The notes under the pieces: generated by a model
What the model was told of the DNA's origin: nothing
Seen by the model: the letters and a program-made list of their open reading frames with translations, nothing else
Databases searched by the model: none
Assembly (NCBI GenBank): GCA_014284505.1
Contig: JAAFYY010000001.1
Span: 806,001 to 870,000 of the forward strand
Reading direction: 5' to 3'
Source: Streptacidiphilus sp. 4-A2
GTDB lineage: Bacteria; Actinomycetota; Actinomycetes; Streptomycetales; Streptomycetaceae
Length of the DNA stretch: 64,000 bases
Part shown: in pieces, positions 42,270 through 53,583 of the stretch
How positions within the stretch are numbered: the first letter of the stretch is position 1
Layout of the letters: every line of letters starts with the position of its first letter
Program-made: the position numbers and the translations under genes

Positions 42270-42711
42270 TCAGCTGCCGGTCCAGCCGTGGCTCCGCGCG
42301 TTCCGGGCCAACGCCTGTCGTACGTGCAGAATCTGATCGCCCGTCAGCGAAGGCGCGGCGCGAGCAGGAGCTCGGTTACTTCGTTGACGTACTCTGCCGC
42401 CGGGAGCACGTCGCACGCGGAGCCCTCGACGTCGGCCGCCGGCCCGGCCGTGCTGCCTGCCCCGGCGACCGCACCGGAGGCGAACAGCCCAGTCGGCACT
42501 CCGTCCTGCTGCTGGTCCGCCAGTTGCACCGCGGAGGCCTTGGGCCCGCGGTCCCCGTCCCAGCGTGAACTCGACTGTCAGTCCGGAGCGCACCAGTGCC
42601 TCGGGGATCAACAGGTCGTTCACGTGGAAAAGACGTCCTCCCCGCCATTCCGGGTGCGATGAAGCCATAGCCCCTTGTGCTGTCGAACCGGATCACACGA
42701 CCAGTTGCCAC
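42270..42711 (-). CDS. Cold-shock domain protein with C-terminal extension (frameshifts)
   Basis: The N-terminal cold-shock domain (MATGRVIRFDSTRGYGFIAP, then EDVFFHVNDLLIPEALVRSG) carries the RNP1-like GYGFIAP motif. The actinomycete-type tail (AAEYVNEVTELLLA, then LTGDQILHVRQALARNARSH GW) distinguishes it from the short CspA proteins. The GTG at 42711 is chosen because the domain begins there. Breaks near 42635, 42565 and 42350 fall in G/C runs. It probably binds single-stranded nucleic acid in the cytoplasm. Confidence 0.82.
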
Positions 42712-42841
42712 GCCAACCCCGACAAACGAAACCCCGGGCCCTTTGCCCACAGATGATCGAATAGATCATGCCCGAGCCGATTGACCCTCGCAAGGCGTTC
42801 CCGGTCGGGCACGGCACGTGTGCAGCACGTCGGCCGAAGGG

Positions 42842-43296
42842 CTACCAGACGCGGTAGGGAAGGAACTTGCCGTTGAGCACGATCCGTGCGCGGTCGCCCT
42901 TCGGGTCGGCCACCCGTTCCAGATCGATCTCGAAGTCGATCGCACTGACGATGCCGTCGCCGAACTCCTCGGTGACGAGTTCCTTGAGTGCCGCGCCGTA
43001 GACCTGGACCATTTCGCCGAGCCGGTAGGTGAGCGGGTCGGTGGGTCGATGGCGGCGGCGCTGCGGTCCGGCGGGAGCCGCAGCGCGGTGACGGTCTCGG
43101 CGGAGAGCGAGAGCAGGTCGCCCAGGGTGGCTGCCTGCTCCGCGCTCAGCGGCTGCTGGCCGAGGACGGCCGAGGTGCTCCAGACCACGCTGTGGCCCAG
43201 GGCGACCGCGATGTCGGCCCAGGTCAGACCGGCGGCCGCCTTGGCCGCGACGGCCACCCGGCCGGCTTCCAGCCTGGTCATGCTGGCGAGTGTCAT
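42842..43296 (-). CDS. cynS: Cyanase (cyanate hydratase) (one frameshift)
   Basis: Cyanase converts cyanate and bicarbonate to ammonia and CO2. The ~150-residue protein starts after AAGAGGAGCGGCA. Its N-terminal helical domain includes [20 protein letters not shown] and [18 protein letters not shown]. The catalytic domain holds [20 protein letters not shown] (catalytic Arg and Glu) and [20 protein letters not shown] (catalytic Ser), ending [10 protein letters not shown]. The break near 43043 is in a C/G run. No cyanate transporter or carbonic anhydrase adjoins it. Confidence 0.92.
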
Positions 43297-43449
43297 TGCC
43301 GCTCCTCTTTCGTCAGGGTTCGCGTCGCGGTTCCACCCGGTGGCCCGCGGGACCAGCCGACCATGTCCGGGTCATGCCCGTCAGCCGTTTCGGGACGCTG
43401 CCGGGCATTGAGCCCTGGCGAGGAGGCGGAGACAGGCCGGCGCTCGACT

Positions 43450-43469
43450 TTAATAATGCGCAGTATTAA
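43450..43469. promoter_or_regulatory. Near-perfect palindrome before the TetR gene
   Basis: TTAATAATGCGCAGTATTAA has two symmetric mismatches. It lies nine bases before the TetR start codon and 150 bases upstream of divergent cynS, which fits an autorepressor operator. Confidence 0.65.
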
Positions 43470-43478
43470 TATGAGGTC

Positions 43479-44898
<1,420 letters not shown>

Positions 44899-44904
44899 CG
44901 TTGT

Positions 44905-44941
44905 CCTCGGCGCCGCCGAAACGGGTTCGGCGGCGCCGAGG
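44905..44941 (+). terminator. Hairpin terminator after the SDR gene
   Basis: A 16-bp perfect stem (44905-44920 with 44926-44941) with a five-base loop, without a clear T-run. It may serve both convergent genes. Confidence 0.7.
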
Positions 44942-44992
44942 TGACGGTATGTCACACAGCATGCGTTTCAGACATCACTGCCTGACACCGCG

Positions 44993-45528
44993 TCATTCAG
45001 CCGGCAGGTGCGCCGCAAGCGCGGTGACGTGCAGGGTGTCGTCGTCTATCGCGCCGGGCGCGAAGCCGATGGTGAGGTGGGTGGTCTCGTTGGGCGGGGT
45101 GACCTCCAGGTAGGACGGGGTCACTGACTTGACGCCGTAGGGAGCGTGCCAGGCGAGGTCGGACCAGGCGGACTGGCCGGGCTTGAGGGTGACGGTGTGG
45201 CGCCCGGGTCGGCGGCGAAGTAGGTCGAACCCCAGACCACCTGGATCGGCAGCACGGAGTGCTTGCCGTTCTGCAGGGCGAGGCCGGGGTAGCCGTAGAC
45301 GGTGCAGGTCTGGTGCGAGGTGTTGGTCAGCGCCAGGTTCTCGCCGAAGTTGCCCACGCCCGCCTGGTTTCCGTCGGCGTGCAGGGAGGCCGTGAGCGCG
45401 CTGGTCGCACAGCGCTGCGGGGCCCGCACGGTCTGCGCGTTGGCACTGCCCGCGCCGACCGCGATCAGCGCCGCGGAGACGGCGACCGCCGCGCCCAGTC
45501 CTGCCGCTTTCCTCAGCTGAGTCTTCAT
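44993..45528 (-). CDS. Secreted DUF4232 protein (one frameshift)
   Basis: A signal peptide (LGAAVAVSAALIAVGAGSANA, residues ~9-30) follows an ATG with AGAAAGGAC. The mature beta-sandwich has the DUF4232 pattern: APQRCATSALTASLHADGNQ, ALTNTSHQTCTVYGYPGLAL with the paired Cys, VTLKPGQSAWSDLAWH and FAPGAIDDDTLHVTALAAHL. A break lies near 45205. Such proteins are abundant exported proteins of Streptomyces with no known activity. Confidence 0.88.
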
Positions 45529-45771
45529 GATGTCCTTTCTGGCGGCCCGCCGGCGCACCGCGCTGCCGCGGTTCTACGGGTGGTTCGACCGGTGCCGCGC
45601 TTGCCGTGCGGCACCGACCGCAATGAGAGACGACGCCGTTTTCCTCCGGTTGTAAAGGGATTGCAAAATCCGCCGGGCGCCTCGGCCATGACCGGCGCGC
45701 CGGGCGCCGACGGAACCCGCCCCGCCGATGGCCCATCCGACGGCGCCCGACACTCCTGGCCCAATGCATGT
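45529..45771. other. Intergenic region, no gene seen
   Basis: This 243-base stretch separates divergent DUF4232 and fulvocin-related genes. It holds a GTGCCGCGC/GCGGCAC-type short hairpin near 45590-45615 and probably the DUF4232 promoter. Confidence 0.4.
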
Positions 45772-45797
45772 TTGACAGGTCATTCGGACACGAATGA
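45772..45797 (+). promoter_or_regulatory. -35-like box overlapping an inverted repeat before the fulvocin C-related gene
   Basis: TTGACA at 45772-45777 is followed by TCATTCG-gaca-CGAATGA (45780-45797), a 7-bp perfect inverted repeat in the promoter spacer position. No good -10 was identified. The arrangement suggests repression or activation at this promoter. Confidence 0.45.
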
Positions 45798-45844
45798 TCC
45801 TGCTCCCGCAGGGTTTCTGCCACCCACCGAGCGAGGAGCGCGCC

Positions 45845-46884
45845 GTGCGACGCAAGCAGACTGCCGATCAACCGCCGCTGGGTACTGGCGTTCGACGCCT
45901 CCTGCGCCACCTGCCGGGAGGTCTCCACGGCGGTACTGGAGGCTTCCGGCAGCAGGCTCGAAGTACTGCCGCTCACCCACCGGGACGTCGGGCGCTGGCG
46001 CGAGCAGGCCCTGGGCCCGGCCGCGCCCTGGGCCCGACGCTGATCCGGGTGGTGGACGAGCAGGCCCGGGCCTGGACCACCGGCGCCGGGATGGCCGTCC
46101 GCTCGCCGCCCGGCTGGGGCCGCGCCGGGTCCTGCGGGTCCTGAGCGCGCTGGGCCGGCTGAGCCGCCCCGAGGCGCGGCCGACTTGGCACCGAGCGGCG
46201 GTTCGGGGATCAGCCGGGCCGGTTCTGCGGCTGACCGCAGGGCTGGGCGCGCCATGGGGCTGGTGCTGATCGGCAGGACTCCGCCTTCGCCGGGGCGACC
46301 GGCGCGGCGGTCCGCTGGGCGCGGGCCCACAGCGGCAGACTGCCGCGCCACTACGACGAGTGGTGGCCTTTCCGGTGGACTACCGGCGGCCATCATCTCC
46401 CAGCTGGGCCGGAGGACCGCAGCCGGCTGTGGGGCGAGCACCTGGACCGCTATCGCGAGCCCGTCCGGACCTGCCGCCGCGGCAGCGGTCGGTGGTGGAC
46501 CGGGTGCCGAACTGGCCGCCGACTCCTCGGTGTTCGCCACTGTCCCGGCCCCCTCGTCGGCGCTGCACCGGCGGGTGCTGGAGCTCAAGGAGCAGGCCGT
46601 GCGGGCGTTCGGCCGCAGGAGAGACGGCGCTGGTGGAGACCCTGGGCCGAGGGCGGAGGCGTCGGCCCCCGGGACGGCGTCAACGGCTGCGAGTGCTCCT
46701 CCGGCGGGTCGATCTGCCTGTGCGCGTACTGCGACTGCACCTACCCCGAGGGGATCTGCGGGGCCACAGCCCGGGCTGCGGCTTCCTCGGCCTGTACGAG
46801 TGCAACGGCCGCTGCAACGGTGACGGCTGCCACGCTGCTGAACCGGTACGCGGCGGGCTTGGCCCGACGGAGGATCAGCATTAA
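45845..46884 (+). CDS. Bacteriocin fulvocin C-related protein (many frameshifts)
   Basis: Reassembled over frames, the ~345-residue protein starts at GTG after GAGGAGCGCGCC. The N-terminal part is thioredoxin-like with a CxxC (LAFDASCATCREVSTAVLEA). Then come TLIRVVDEQARAWT, RVLRVLSALGRLSRPEA, a possible signal or TM region, VVAFPVDYRRAI and VDRVAELAADSSVFATV. The C terminus is Cys-rich (NGCECSSGGSICLCAYCDCT, then CGFLGLYECNGRC). This order matches actinobacterial proteins named after the myxobacterial bacteriocin fulvocin C. Breaks occur near 45885, 45910, 46015, 46270 and 46615. Whether it is a toxin or a redox protein is unknown. Confidence 0.7.
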
Positions 46885-46899
46885 GGTAAGCTTACCTAA
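46881..46899. promoter_or_regulatory. Iron box (DmdR1/IdeR-type operator)
   Basis: TTAAGGTAAGCTTACCTAA is a perfect 19-bp palindrome close to the actinobacterial iron-box consensus TTAGGTTAGGCTAACCTAA. It overlaps the stop of the upstream gene and lies 18 bases before the DUF2470 start, so iron-bound DmdR1/IdeR should repress this gene. Confidence 0.85.
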
Positions 46900-46916
46900 C
46901 TTCCAGGAGGGCTACT

Positions 46917-47602
46917 GTGAGCCGCGTACGGACCGGAGCGCCCAACCCCACCCATGCGGAGCGGGCCCGCAGCATCATCGCGCCGCCTCCTCACTGAGCG
47001 CCGGGCCGCGCCGCGAGGACATCCTCGGCCCCGACCTGGTCGCTTCGGCCGGGACGTCCGCTGCACCTCCCCGCCGACTGCGTCGGCCCTGGAGCGGACC
47101 GCGCCCCGCCGGGGTTGCCTGGTCCTGGAGTGGACCGATGTCGCGCCGGTCGCGTCCGGCAGCGGCTGCGCGCCCGGGTACGGATCACCGGCCTGTTGCA
47201 CCCGGTCCCGGCACCGGCGCCCGGGGAAGGCTGCTGGAGCCCCGTCAGGTGAGCTGGTCTTCGGCGCGTCCAGCACCTGGTCGATCCGGGCGGGCTGCTG
47301 GCGGCCGAGCCGGATCCGCTGGCCCGGTCGAGGCCGGCTGCTGATCCACCTGGCCGAGGACCACCAGGACCGCTGGCCGCGCTGACCCGGGCTGTCCGCC
47401 CGCGACCTGCTCGGGGTCACCCGGTGGACCCGCTGGCCGGAACCGGTACGGCATCGTGCTGCGCCTGGACTATCTGGAGGCCTCACGGGACGTCCGGCTG
47501 GCCTTCGGTGAGCCGCTGGACGACCCGGAGCAGGTGGGGCACCGGATCCACGTCCTGGTCGCCCACTCCGCGCACCACGGCAGGCGCTCGACCCGCACCT
47601 GA
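46917..47602 (+). CDS. DUF2470 domain protein, iron-regulated (many frameshifts)
   Basis: The GTG start after CCAGGAGGGCTACT gives MSRVRTGAPNPTHAERARSI, typical of Streptomyces DUF2470 proteins. Later blocks are CLVLEWTDVAPVA, SEAGLLIHLAEDHQD, LLGVTRW and IVLRLDYLEASRDVRLAFGE. Breaks are numerous (46983, 47060, 47130, 47250, 47385, 47445). DUF2470 domains occur with haem-oxygenase-like or FMN-binding split-barrel proteins and, in Streptomyces, next to iron-uptake genes. The iron box suggests a role in haem or siderophore metabolism. Confidence 0.75.
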
Positions 47603-47659
47603 GACCCGCGCGACCGCGTCCCGGCGGCCACGTCCCGGCAGTCGCGGCCCGGCAATTGC

Positions 47660-48877
47660 TCAGGCCTCCCGGCCCCTGCCCTCCGGGGCGGACTCGGGTC
47701 CGACCGGCTGCCGGGGAACGCTGCCGACCACCCGCGAGCGGAGCTCGCGGCGGACGATGCTGTACGGGCCGAGCCCGGTCAGCGCCCGGGTGAGGTCGTC
47801 GTGGGTACCGCTCGCGGGCGCCGCGTTGACGATGGCGATGCTGGATGCGTCCAGGTGCGCGGGCAGCAGCGCGTTCAGCGTGGCAATGGTGTGCACCGGC
47901 ACACCGCCTGCGCGGCCTCGGCGGTGGCGATGACCGAGGCCGGGCTGCGGCCGTGCCCGGCCAGCAGCACCAGGTCGCACTCGGCGATCGCGGACCGGGT
48001 GAGGCTGTGCAAGTCCGTCGTGGTGTAGCACCACTCGTCCGGATGCTGGCCGCGCAGCCGGGGGAAGCGGCGGCGCAGCACCGCGAGCAGCCGGGTGGCG
48101 ACCGCGGTCGGGTGCCCGGCACGATCACGAACGCCGGTTCGTCGGGGTCGGCGAGCAGCAGCCGCTCGGCGTCGTCGGCAGTCTCGCACATGGCCAGCTC
48201 GCCGCGCTGGGCGCGGTCAGCGGCGGTTCGGCGGCCCCGGGCGCGGCCGGTGCGCCGACCAGGATGACGGTGTCCCCCCTGGCCCGGAACCGCTCGATGG
48301 CGCTGACCGCCTGGTCCACCGCCCGGCAGGGAGTGGTCAGCGGGCAGCCGCAGGCACGCCAGTGCTCGGCGCGGTCGCCCTGGGCCGGAAGCCGCGGGCC
48401 CGCGTCGGAGGAGCCGGGACCGGGGACACCCGAAGTGCCGATGCCGGAGGGAAAGACGTCGGGCGGAAGGACGTCGGCGGGAAAGGCGCGGGAGGGAAAG
48501 GCGCCGGAGAGGCCGTCCCGGGACGGGTCGGTGCCGGAGGGATCGGCCCGGGCGCGGGGCGTCCGCCCTCGGCGCGGGCATCGGGCTGGACCGGGATGAT
48601 CAGGCGCCTGGTGCGCAGGGTCGCATGCCACTGCGTCACCTGCTGCCGCGCGTAGGCCTGGGCCTGCGGGTCGGCGGCGGAGGCGGCGAGCGCGAGCCGA
48701 CGATGCCACCGGCGGGTTCTCGTAGGTGGCCGTGAAGACGGTGCTTGCGCCGTGGCGTTCGTCGGGGCGAGCTCGCGCTCGGACAGCGCCGGGTGGGGTG
48801 GCGAATCCGCCTTCTGGCGACCTGGGCAGCAACGGGTGGGGCCGGCAGTCGACCGTCCGCGCCGCGGATGCACCCAT
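47660..48877 (-). CDS. Divergent IspH/LytB-like iron-sulfur protein (frameshifts)
   Basis: The second half resembles 4-hydroxy-3-methylbut-2-enyl diphosphate reductase: CGCPLTTPCRAVDQAVSAIE and FRARGDTVILVGAP (as ATCPLV...IIGH), then HPDEWCYTTTDLHSLTRSAI (as CYATTNRQ), CDLVLLAGHGRSPASVI and SSIAIVNAAPASGTHDDLTR. A possible first cluster Cys is in TVDCRPHPLLPR near the N terminus, but the GFCAGV motif is absent and a long Pro/Ala linker is present. Breaks near 48755, 48690, 48390, 48215, 48120 and 47905. It may be a paralogue with changed function and not the housekeeping IspH. It converges with DUF2470. Confidence 0.5.
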
Positions 48878-49025
48878 GACCGTGGGCGACGGATCCCGGA
48901 GCCAGCCGGATCCCGGCGTGATGGAATGTCTCCAAGAGCTGACTTCGGTTCATGGCCCCTGCTCCTGCGGGTGGGTTCGCGTTCGCGCAGGTCATCAAAT
49001 CAGTGCCGGGTGTCATTGCCCTTCG

Positions 49026-50392
49026 TCATGCCACTTTCACCCAATGGGCGCGCGTCCGCGATCTGGCGTCGGCGCGCAGCCGGCCCGCGCTCGTACAGGG
49101 CCGCGGCAGCCCGGTTGCCGGTGTGCGGGCGCAGCCGGGCGCGCAGTATCCGCAGCCGGTCCGCGCGCGCTGCGGATCGGGGTAGAGCTCCAGGAAGGAG
49201 CTCCAGCTGTCGCAGGCCTGGTCGAGGTGGCCGAGTGCGAGCTGGGTCTCGGCCAGTTCGGCGAGGCTGATGGCCTGGAGCGGCGTTCGTCGGCGGGCCG
49301 GTGCGCAGCGAGGTGTGCAGGGCCGTGACCGCCGCCGCATGGTCGCCCATCCCCGGGCGCCGCCGCCTGTTGCAGGGCGAGCGAGCCCGGGTAGGCACCG
49401 ACCGGGGTGGACCGCTGGTGGCGCGGTCCAGGCTGCGCTCGGCCGCCACCAGGGCGCTCGCGGCGGCCCGGCGCTGGCCGAGGCAGGCCCGGGTGACCGC
49501 CCGCTGCCCCAGCAGGAATGCCTGGAGGTGCGGGCGCCTGCCGCAGCCCGGTCTCCACCGCCTGCTCGGCGAGCCGGTCGGCCTCGGCGTAGTGGCCCAG
49601 CGCATGTGCCTGGACGCTGAGGCCGCGCACCCCAGGGCGTAGCCGATGGGTCGCCGGCCTCACCGGCGAGGGCTATGCCGATGAGGTAGTACTGCTGCGC
49701 CGGGCCGTTGCGGTTGGCGTCGAAGTGGGTGAAGGCACACAGGTAGGTGAGCTGTCCGGCGACGGTGAACAGGTCGCGCGGACAGCGGGCGCGCTGTCGG
49801 ACCTGAGCCACACCACGGTACTGGCCAGGTACTGGCGCAGGCTCTCCCGCACCGGACCGGCTCCGAAGGCGGCGTCGTGTTCCGAGAACAGCGCCAACAA
49901 GGCGCGGGCAGTGCGCACTTGGGACATGCCGACGGCGGGTGGGTGCGGTCCCGGGCGGTCGGGCGGCGCCGGTGGTGTGGTCCGGTCGGGTACGGCGAGG
50001 GCGGCCAGCGAGTACGCGCCGCCAGGGACGCCCCGGCGGTCGATGGCTCCGGCCAGTCGGTCGAGTCGGTCCACTGCTTCGGCTCCCGGGGTGGCGGGTC
50101 GATGGCGGTGCCGCTTGCGCCGTCGGCGGTCGCGGCCGGCGCCAGCCCGGTGTCCGACGGGTGCAGGCGCTTGGCGAGTTGGCGGGACAGTGCCTCGGCG
50201 GCGAGTTCGGGACGGGTGACGCGGGCGGGTGCCCGCCAGCCAGTGTCCGACCGCGCTGCGGTCGTAGTGGAGCTCCAGGCCGATTTCGGCGCCGACGGCG
50301 TTGATCTCACGGGCGAGGGCGGCTCCGCTCCAGTCGGCCTGTTCCAGCAGCCGGCGGAGGCTTGGTTGGGTGTGTGCGGGGACCGCACGCCG
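49026..50392 (-). CDS. HTH regulator with TPR-like C terminus (frameshifts; ends approximate)
   Basis: The N-terminal ~60 residues are an XRE-like HTH of Streptomyces cluster regulators (QPSLRRLLEQADWSGAALAR, IGLELHYDRSAVGHWLAGTRP). The middle has RTARALLALFSEHDAAFGAG, RQYLASTVVWLRS and FTVAGQLTYLCAFTHFDANRN. The C-terminal half is TPR-like (VQAHALGHYAEADRLAEQAVE, ISLAELAETQLALGHLDQAC). Breaks near 50385, 50220, 50105, 49770, 49640, 49540, 49410 and 49290. It is divergent from the acyltransferase operon with a ~300-base gap, so it is the probable pathway regulator. Confidence 0.7.
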
Positions 50393-50685
50393 ACTCCTCT
50401 CGGTGCGTCTTCTCTCCTGTGCGCGGCGGCCCGAAGACGTCTGCCCCCGGGCGCCTGCGCCCGATCTGCGGCGCCCAACCGGATGTTCCACATCCGCATC
50501 GGTTCCACATATCGGCTCGCCCGTCTTCTGGGTGCCGGAGCACAGGCGAGCAGTCTTAAGACTGCGTCCCCGTCGCACGGGGCGCGTAGGGCGTACGGAT
50601 GCGCACCCCGGGGGACGCACCACGCGCGCCTTCTTCCTTCCGCAGCACCAGTTCTGACCTGACGTCATTTTCTGCGAGGAGTCCC
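50393..50685. other. Divergent intergenic region between regulator and acyl-chain operon
   Basis: About 290 bases without a supported gene. It includes the leader motif at 50648 and presumably promoters for both directions. GTCTTAAGACTGCG near 50550 contains a short palindrome (GTCTTAAGAC). Confidence 0.4.
50648..50680 (+). promoter_or_regulatory. Leader motif shared with the penicillin-acylase gene (copy A)
   Basis: CCAGTTCTGA-n3-GACGTCATTTTC is followed by a GAGGAG ribosome site, six bases before the acyltransferase start. A second copy lies at 58178. The core TGAnnnnACGTCA is a partial inverted repeat. Confidence 0.45.
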
Positions 50686-51659
50686 ATGCAGCACAGTCTT
50701 GCGACCGGAGTGCCCGCACCGGCACTGCGGCACGGAGCAGTTCATCTCTTTCCCGGCCAGGGCGACTTCGCGCTCGGCCCACTGATCGCGGCCCTCGCCC
50801 TGCGGGTCCGCTGCGGACCGCGGCGTTGCGGGTGTTCCAGCAGGTCGACCGGGTGGCGGCGGAACGGGATCTGCCGCCGCTCGGGCCGTGGCTGCTGGGC
50901 CCCGCCCCGCCCGCGATCCGGAGCTGGCCGCTGCCACCCCCGGCGTCCGACAACTGGCCGTTTTTGCTGGTTCGATGATGGTTCATCAGGCACTTCGCGC
51001 CTCGCACGGCGAGCCGGGGGCGGTGCTCGGGTGAGCTTCGGCGAGATCCCGGCACTGACCGCGGCCGGGGTGCTGACCGTCGCCGACGGCGCCCGGATCG
51101 CCCTGGACCTGGCCGAGGTGATGACCCCTGCCCCGGAGGAATGACCCTGCTGCGCTGTTCGGAGCGGCGGCGGCCGGCTGATCGACCGCTCCGGTACCCC
51201 GGGGGTGGTTCTGGCCTGCATGAACGACGACGGTGAGACCGTGGTCAGCGGCCCGCTGGAGGAGTTGGACGTGCTGGAGCGCAGGGCCGCGCAGGAGGGG
51301 TGGTGCAGGCGGTACGGCTGCGGCTGCCGTTCTCCGCCCACCATCCGGCGCTGCGGGCAGGCGGCCGAGTTCGCCCGGGCGACCAGGGACTACCGGTTCG
51401 CTCCGCCCCGCTGCCCGGTGTACTCGGCGGTGGCCGGACGCGCCTATACCAGTGATGACGTTCTGTCAGTTCACTTGGCGGACTGCCTGGTCCGGCCCGC
51501 TCGGGTCGCGCTGAGCATCCGGCTGATCGCCGACCGCAGGCCGTCCGGCTACTTCGAGGCCGTACCGGCAGCGCGCTGACCCGCAGTGCCCGCCGGGTGC
51601 TCGCCGACGTCCGCCCGGCGGTGCGTGCCCCGCTGGGCGAGCCCGGGTTCGTCTGGTGA
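50686..51659 (+). CDS. Malonyl/acyl-CoA:ACP acyltransferase, FabD-like (frameshifts)
   Basis: The ~320-residue protein starts at ATG after GCGAGGAGTCCC. FabD-like blocks are AVHLFPGQGDFALGPLIAAL, LRVFQQVDRVAAE, GVRQLAVFAGSMMVHQALRA, the nucleophile elbow GVSFGEIPALTAAGVL (GxSxGE; Phe replaces the usual Leu/Gly), then VVSGPLEELDVLERRA and LRLPFSAHHPAL with the catalytic His region. Breaks near 50805, 50915, 51030, 51140, 51300 and 51505. As first gene of the operon it likely loads extender or starter acyl groups on the ACP at 56692. Confidence 0.78.
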
Positions 51660-53583
51660 CCGCGCCGGCGCCGGACCCCACCGCCCCACCACTCCCATCG
51701 CCCCCGGAAACCCCGGCGAGCCGACCGCGCCGACCGAGCCGACCGCGCCGGCCGAACTGACCGAACTGACCGAACTGACCGAACTGATCCACGGACGTTG
51801 CAGCGCAGCGCTGCTGGACGCGCTGGGCCGGGTCCTGGCCGCCGATCCGCCGCCGCGGCGCCGGATCCGCACGGTCGCGGCCCGCGTCTGCTGCGGCGGC
51901 TGCGCGCCCTGGGCGGGATCCTGCCGCCGGCGACGGAGCTGTTCCGGGATCCGGCGGCGCTGGCCGCGCTGCACGCCTGGGCCGCGGTCGCGGAGCCTGC
52001 CCTGTGCATGACGACGGTCAACCACTACCTGCTCTGCCTGGGCTCGATCGTGCAGCTCGCGCCCGACCACGGGCCGCTCGGGGCCGAGCTGGCGGCGCTG
52101 GAGTCGGGCCGCGCAAGGGCACCTATCTGATCACCGAGGTCGGCCGGCGCGAGCATCATCGCCCTCCGGACCCGCGCCGAATTCGACCCGCTCACAAGGG
52201 AGTTCGTCCTGCATACGCCGGACGCCGCGGCGGCCAAGTTCTCCGGCGTGGCGCGGTCGGGCTGCCGCAGAGCGCGGTGTGCTGGCCCGGCTGATCGTCG
52301 GGGGTGCGGACCGGGGGTGTTCTCCTTCCTGGTCGATCTGAACGGCGCGGACGGGCCACTGCCCGGGGTCCAGGTCTCCGGTGTCATGGAACTGGGCGCG
52401 CTGCCACTGGACTACGCGCAGGTGCGCTTCCACCGGGTACGGCTGCCCTTCGAGCGCTGGCTGCGCGACAGTGCCCGGATCGACGGCGACGGCCGGTTCC
52501 ACGACCCGCTCGGCTCGCCCGACCTGCGACTGCGGCGCACGCTGTGCGTGGGCCAGGCGCTGTGGGGACGCTGCCCTCCGCCGCCGCGGCGCTGTCGCGG
52601 CAGTCCGCGGTGCTGGCGCTGCGCTATGCCCGGGGGCGCCGCGCCGAGGGACGGCTGGCGCCGGGGACCGCTGCTGCGGTACCGGACCCAGCAGCGCGCG
52701 TACTCACCGCGTTCGCCGACGCGTTCGCGCTGACCTGCGTCGCGGACCGGGCCTCGACCTGTGGGCAACCGGCCTCGCGGAGCAGGCCGGGGCCGGTCAG
52801 GCCGGGCAGCACAGGGCCTCGGGCGGTCCGATGGACTTCGGCCCCTGGGCCGCCGTCAGCGGGCCGCTGGCCGCCTACAAGGCGCACTCGGTGCGCGCCG
52901 CGGCCCGGATCGTCAGCGGCTGCCGCCGCCGCTGCGGCTTCTCCGGCCTGCTGGACGTCAACCGGCTCGCGGGCTACCAGGGCTTCCTGGACGCCTTCGA
53001 CACCGCCGGGGGCGACAGCCAGCTGATGCTCTACGACCTCGGCCGGGCCCGCGTCCTGAACGCCGACGAACACCCCCCGGGCGCTGCCCTGCCGCCACTG
53101 GACGGTCCCGGCTGGTGGCCGGCCGTGGCCCGGGCGCACGAGCGGCGGCTCGCCGCGGCGCTGCGCGCGGAGCAGCCGGAGGAGGACGGCTTCGAGCAGT
53201 GGAACCCGCTGCTGGAGCGGGCCGGTGAGCTCGGCGAGGCGTACGCCGCCAGGCTCGCCGCGGAGGCGGTGGCGCACTGCCTGGCCGCCGTCCGCGACCC
53301 ACGGCTGCGGGAGGTCCTGGGGCTGCTGGCCACCCTGCACGGGCTGTCCGGCGCCCGCCGCTGGGCAGGCCGGCTACTGGCCGCGGGCACCCTGTGCCCG
53401 GACGACCTGCGGCCGCTGCCGGACACCGCCGACCGGCTCGGCGACGCGCTGACCCCGCATCTGCCGCTGCTCGAGCGGGCGTTCGGATACCCCGCGGAAC
53501 TGGTGCGCTCGCCGCTGGGCGCCCCCGACTACACCCTCGCCCTGGCCCGATCGCTCACCTGGAACCACGGAGGAAGCACATGA
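51656..53583 (+). CDS. Acyl-CoA oxidase/dehydrogenase-like flavoprotein (frameshifts)
   Basis: The protein has about 640 residues, the length of acyl-CoA oxidases. Visible blocks are LIHGRCSAALLDALGRVLAA, PALCMTTVNHYLLCLGSIVQ, TYLITEVGRGASI (flavin-binding strand), FDPLTREFVLHTPDAAAAKF, VSGVMELGALPLDYAQVRFH, then the helical C-terminal FGPWAAVSGPLAAYKAHSVR and NPLLERAGELGEAYAARLAA. Breaks near 51758, 51890, 52112, 52150, 52248, 52562 and 52752. The GTG start overlaps the acyltransferase stop. It probably desaturates an acyl thioester, on CoA or ACP, during product assembly. Confidence 0.75.

Noticed and set aside
47660..48877. Canonical housekeeping ispH
   Set aside because: The GFCAGV motif is missing and the N-terminal half is atypical, so only an IspH-like call is made.
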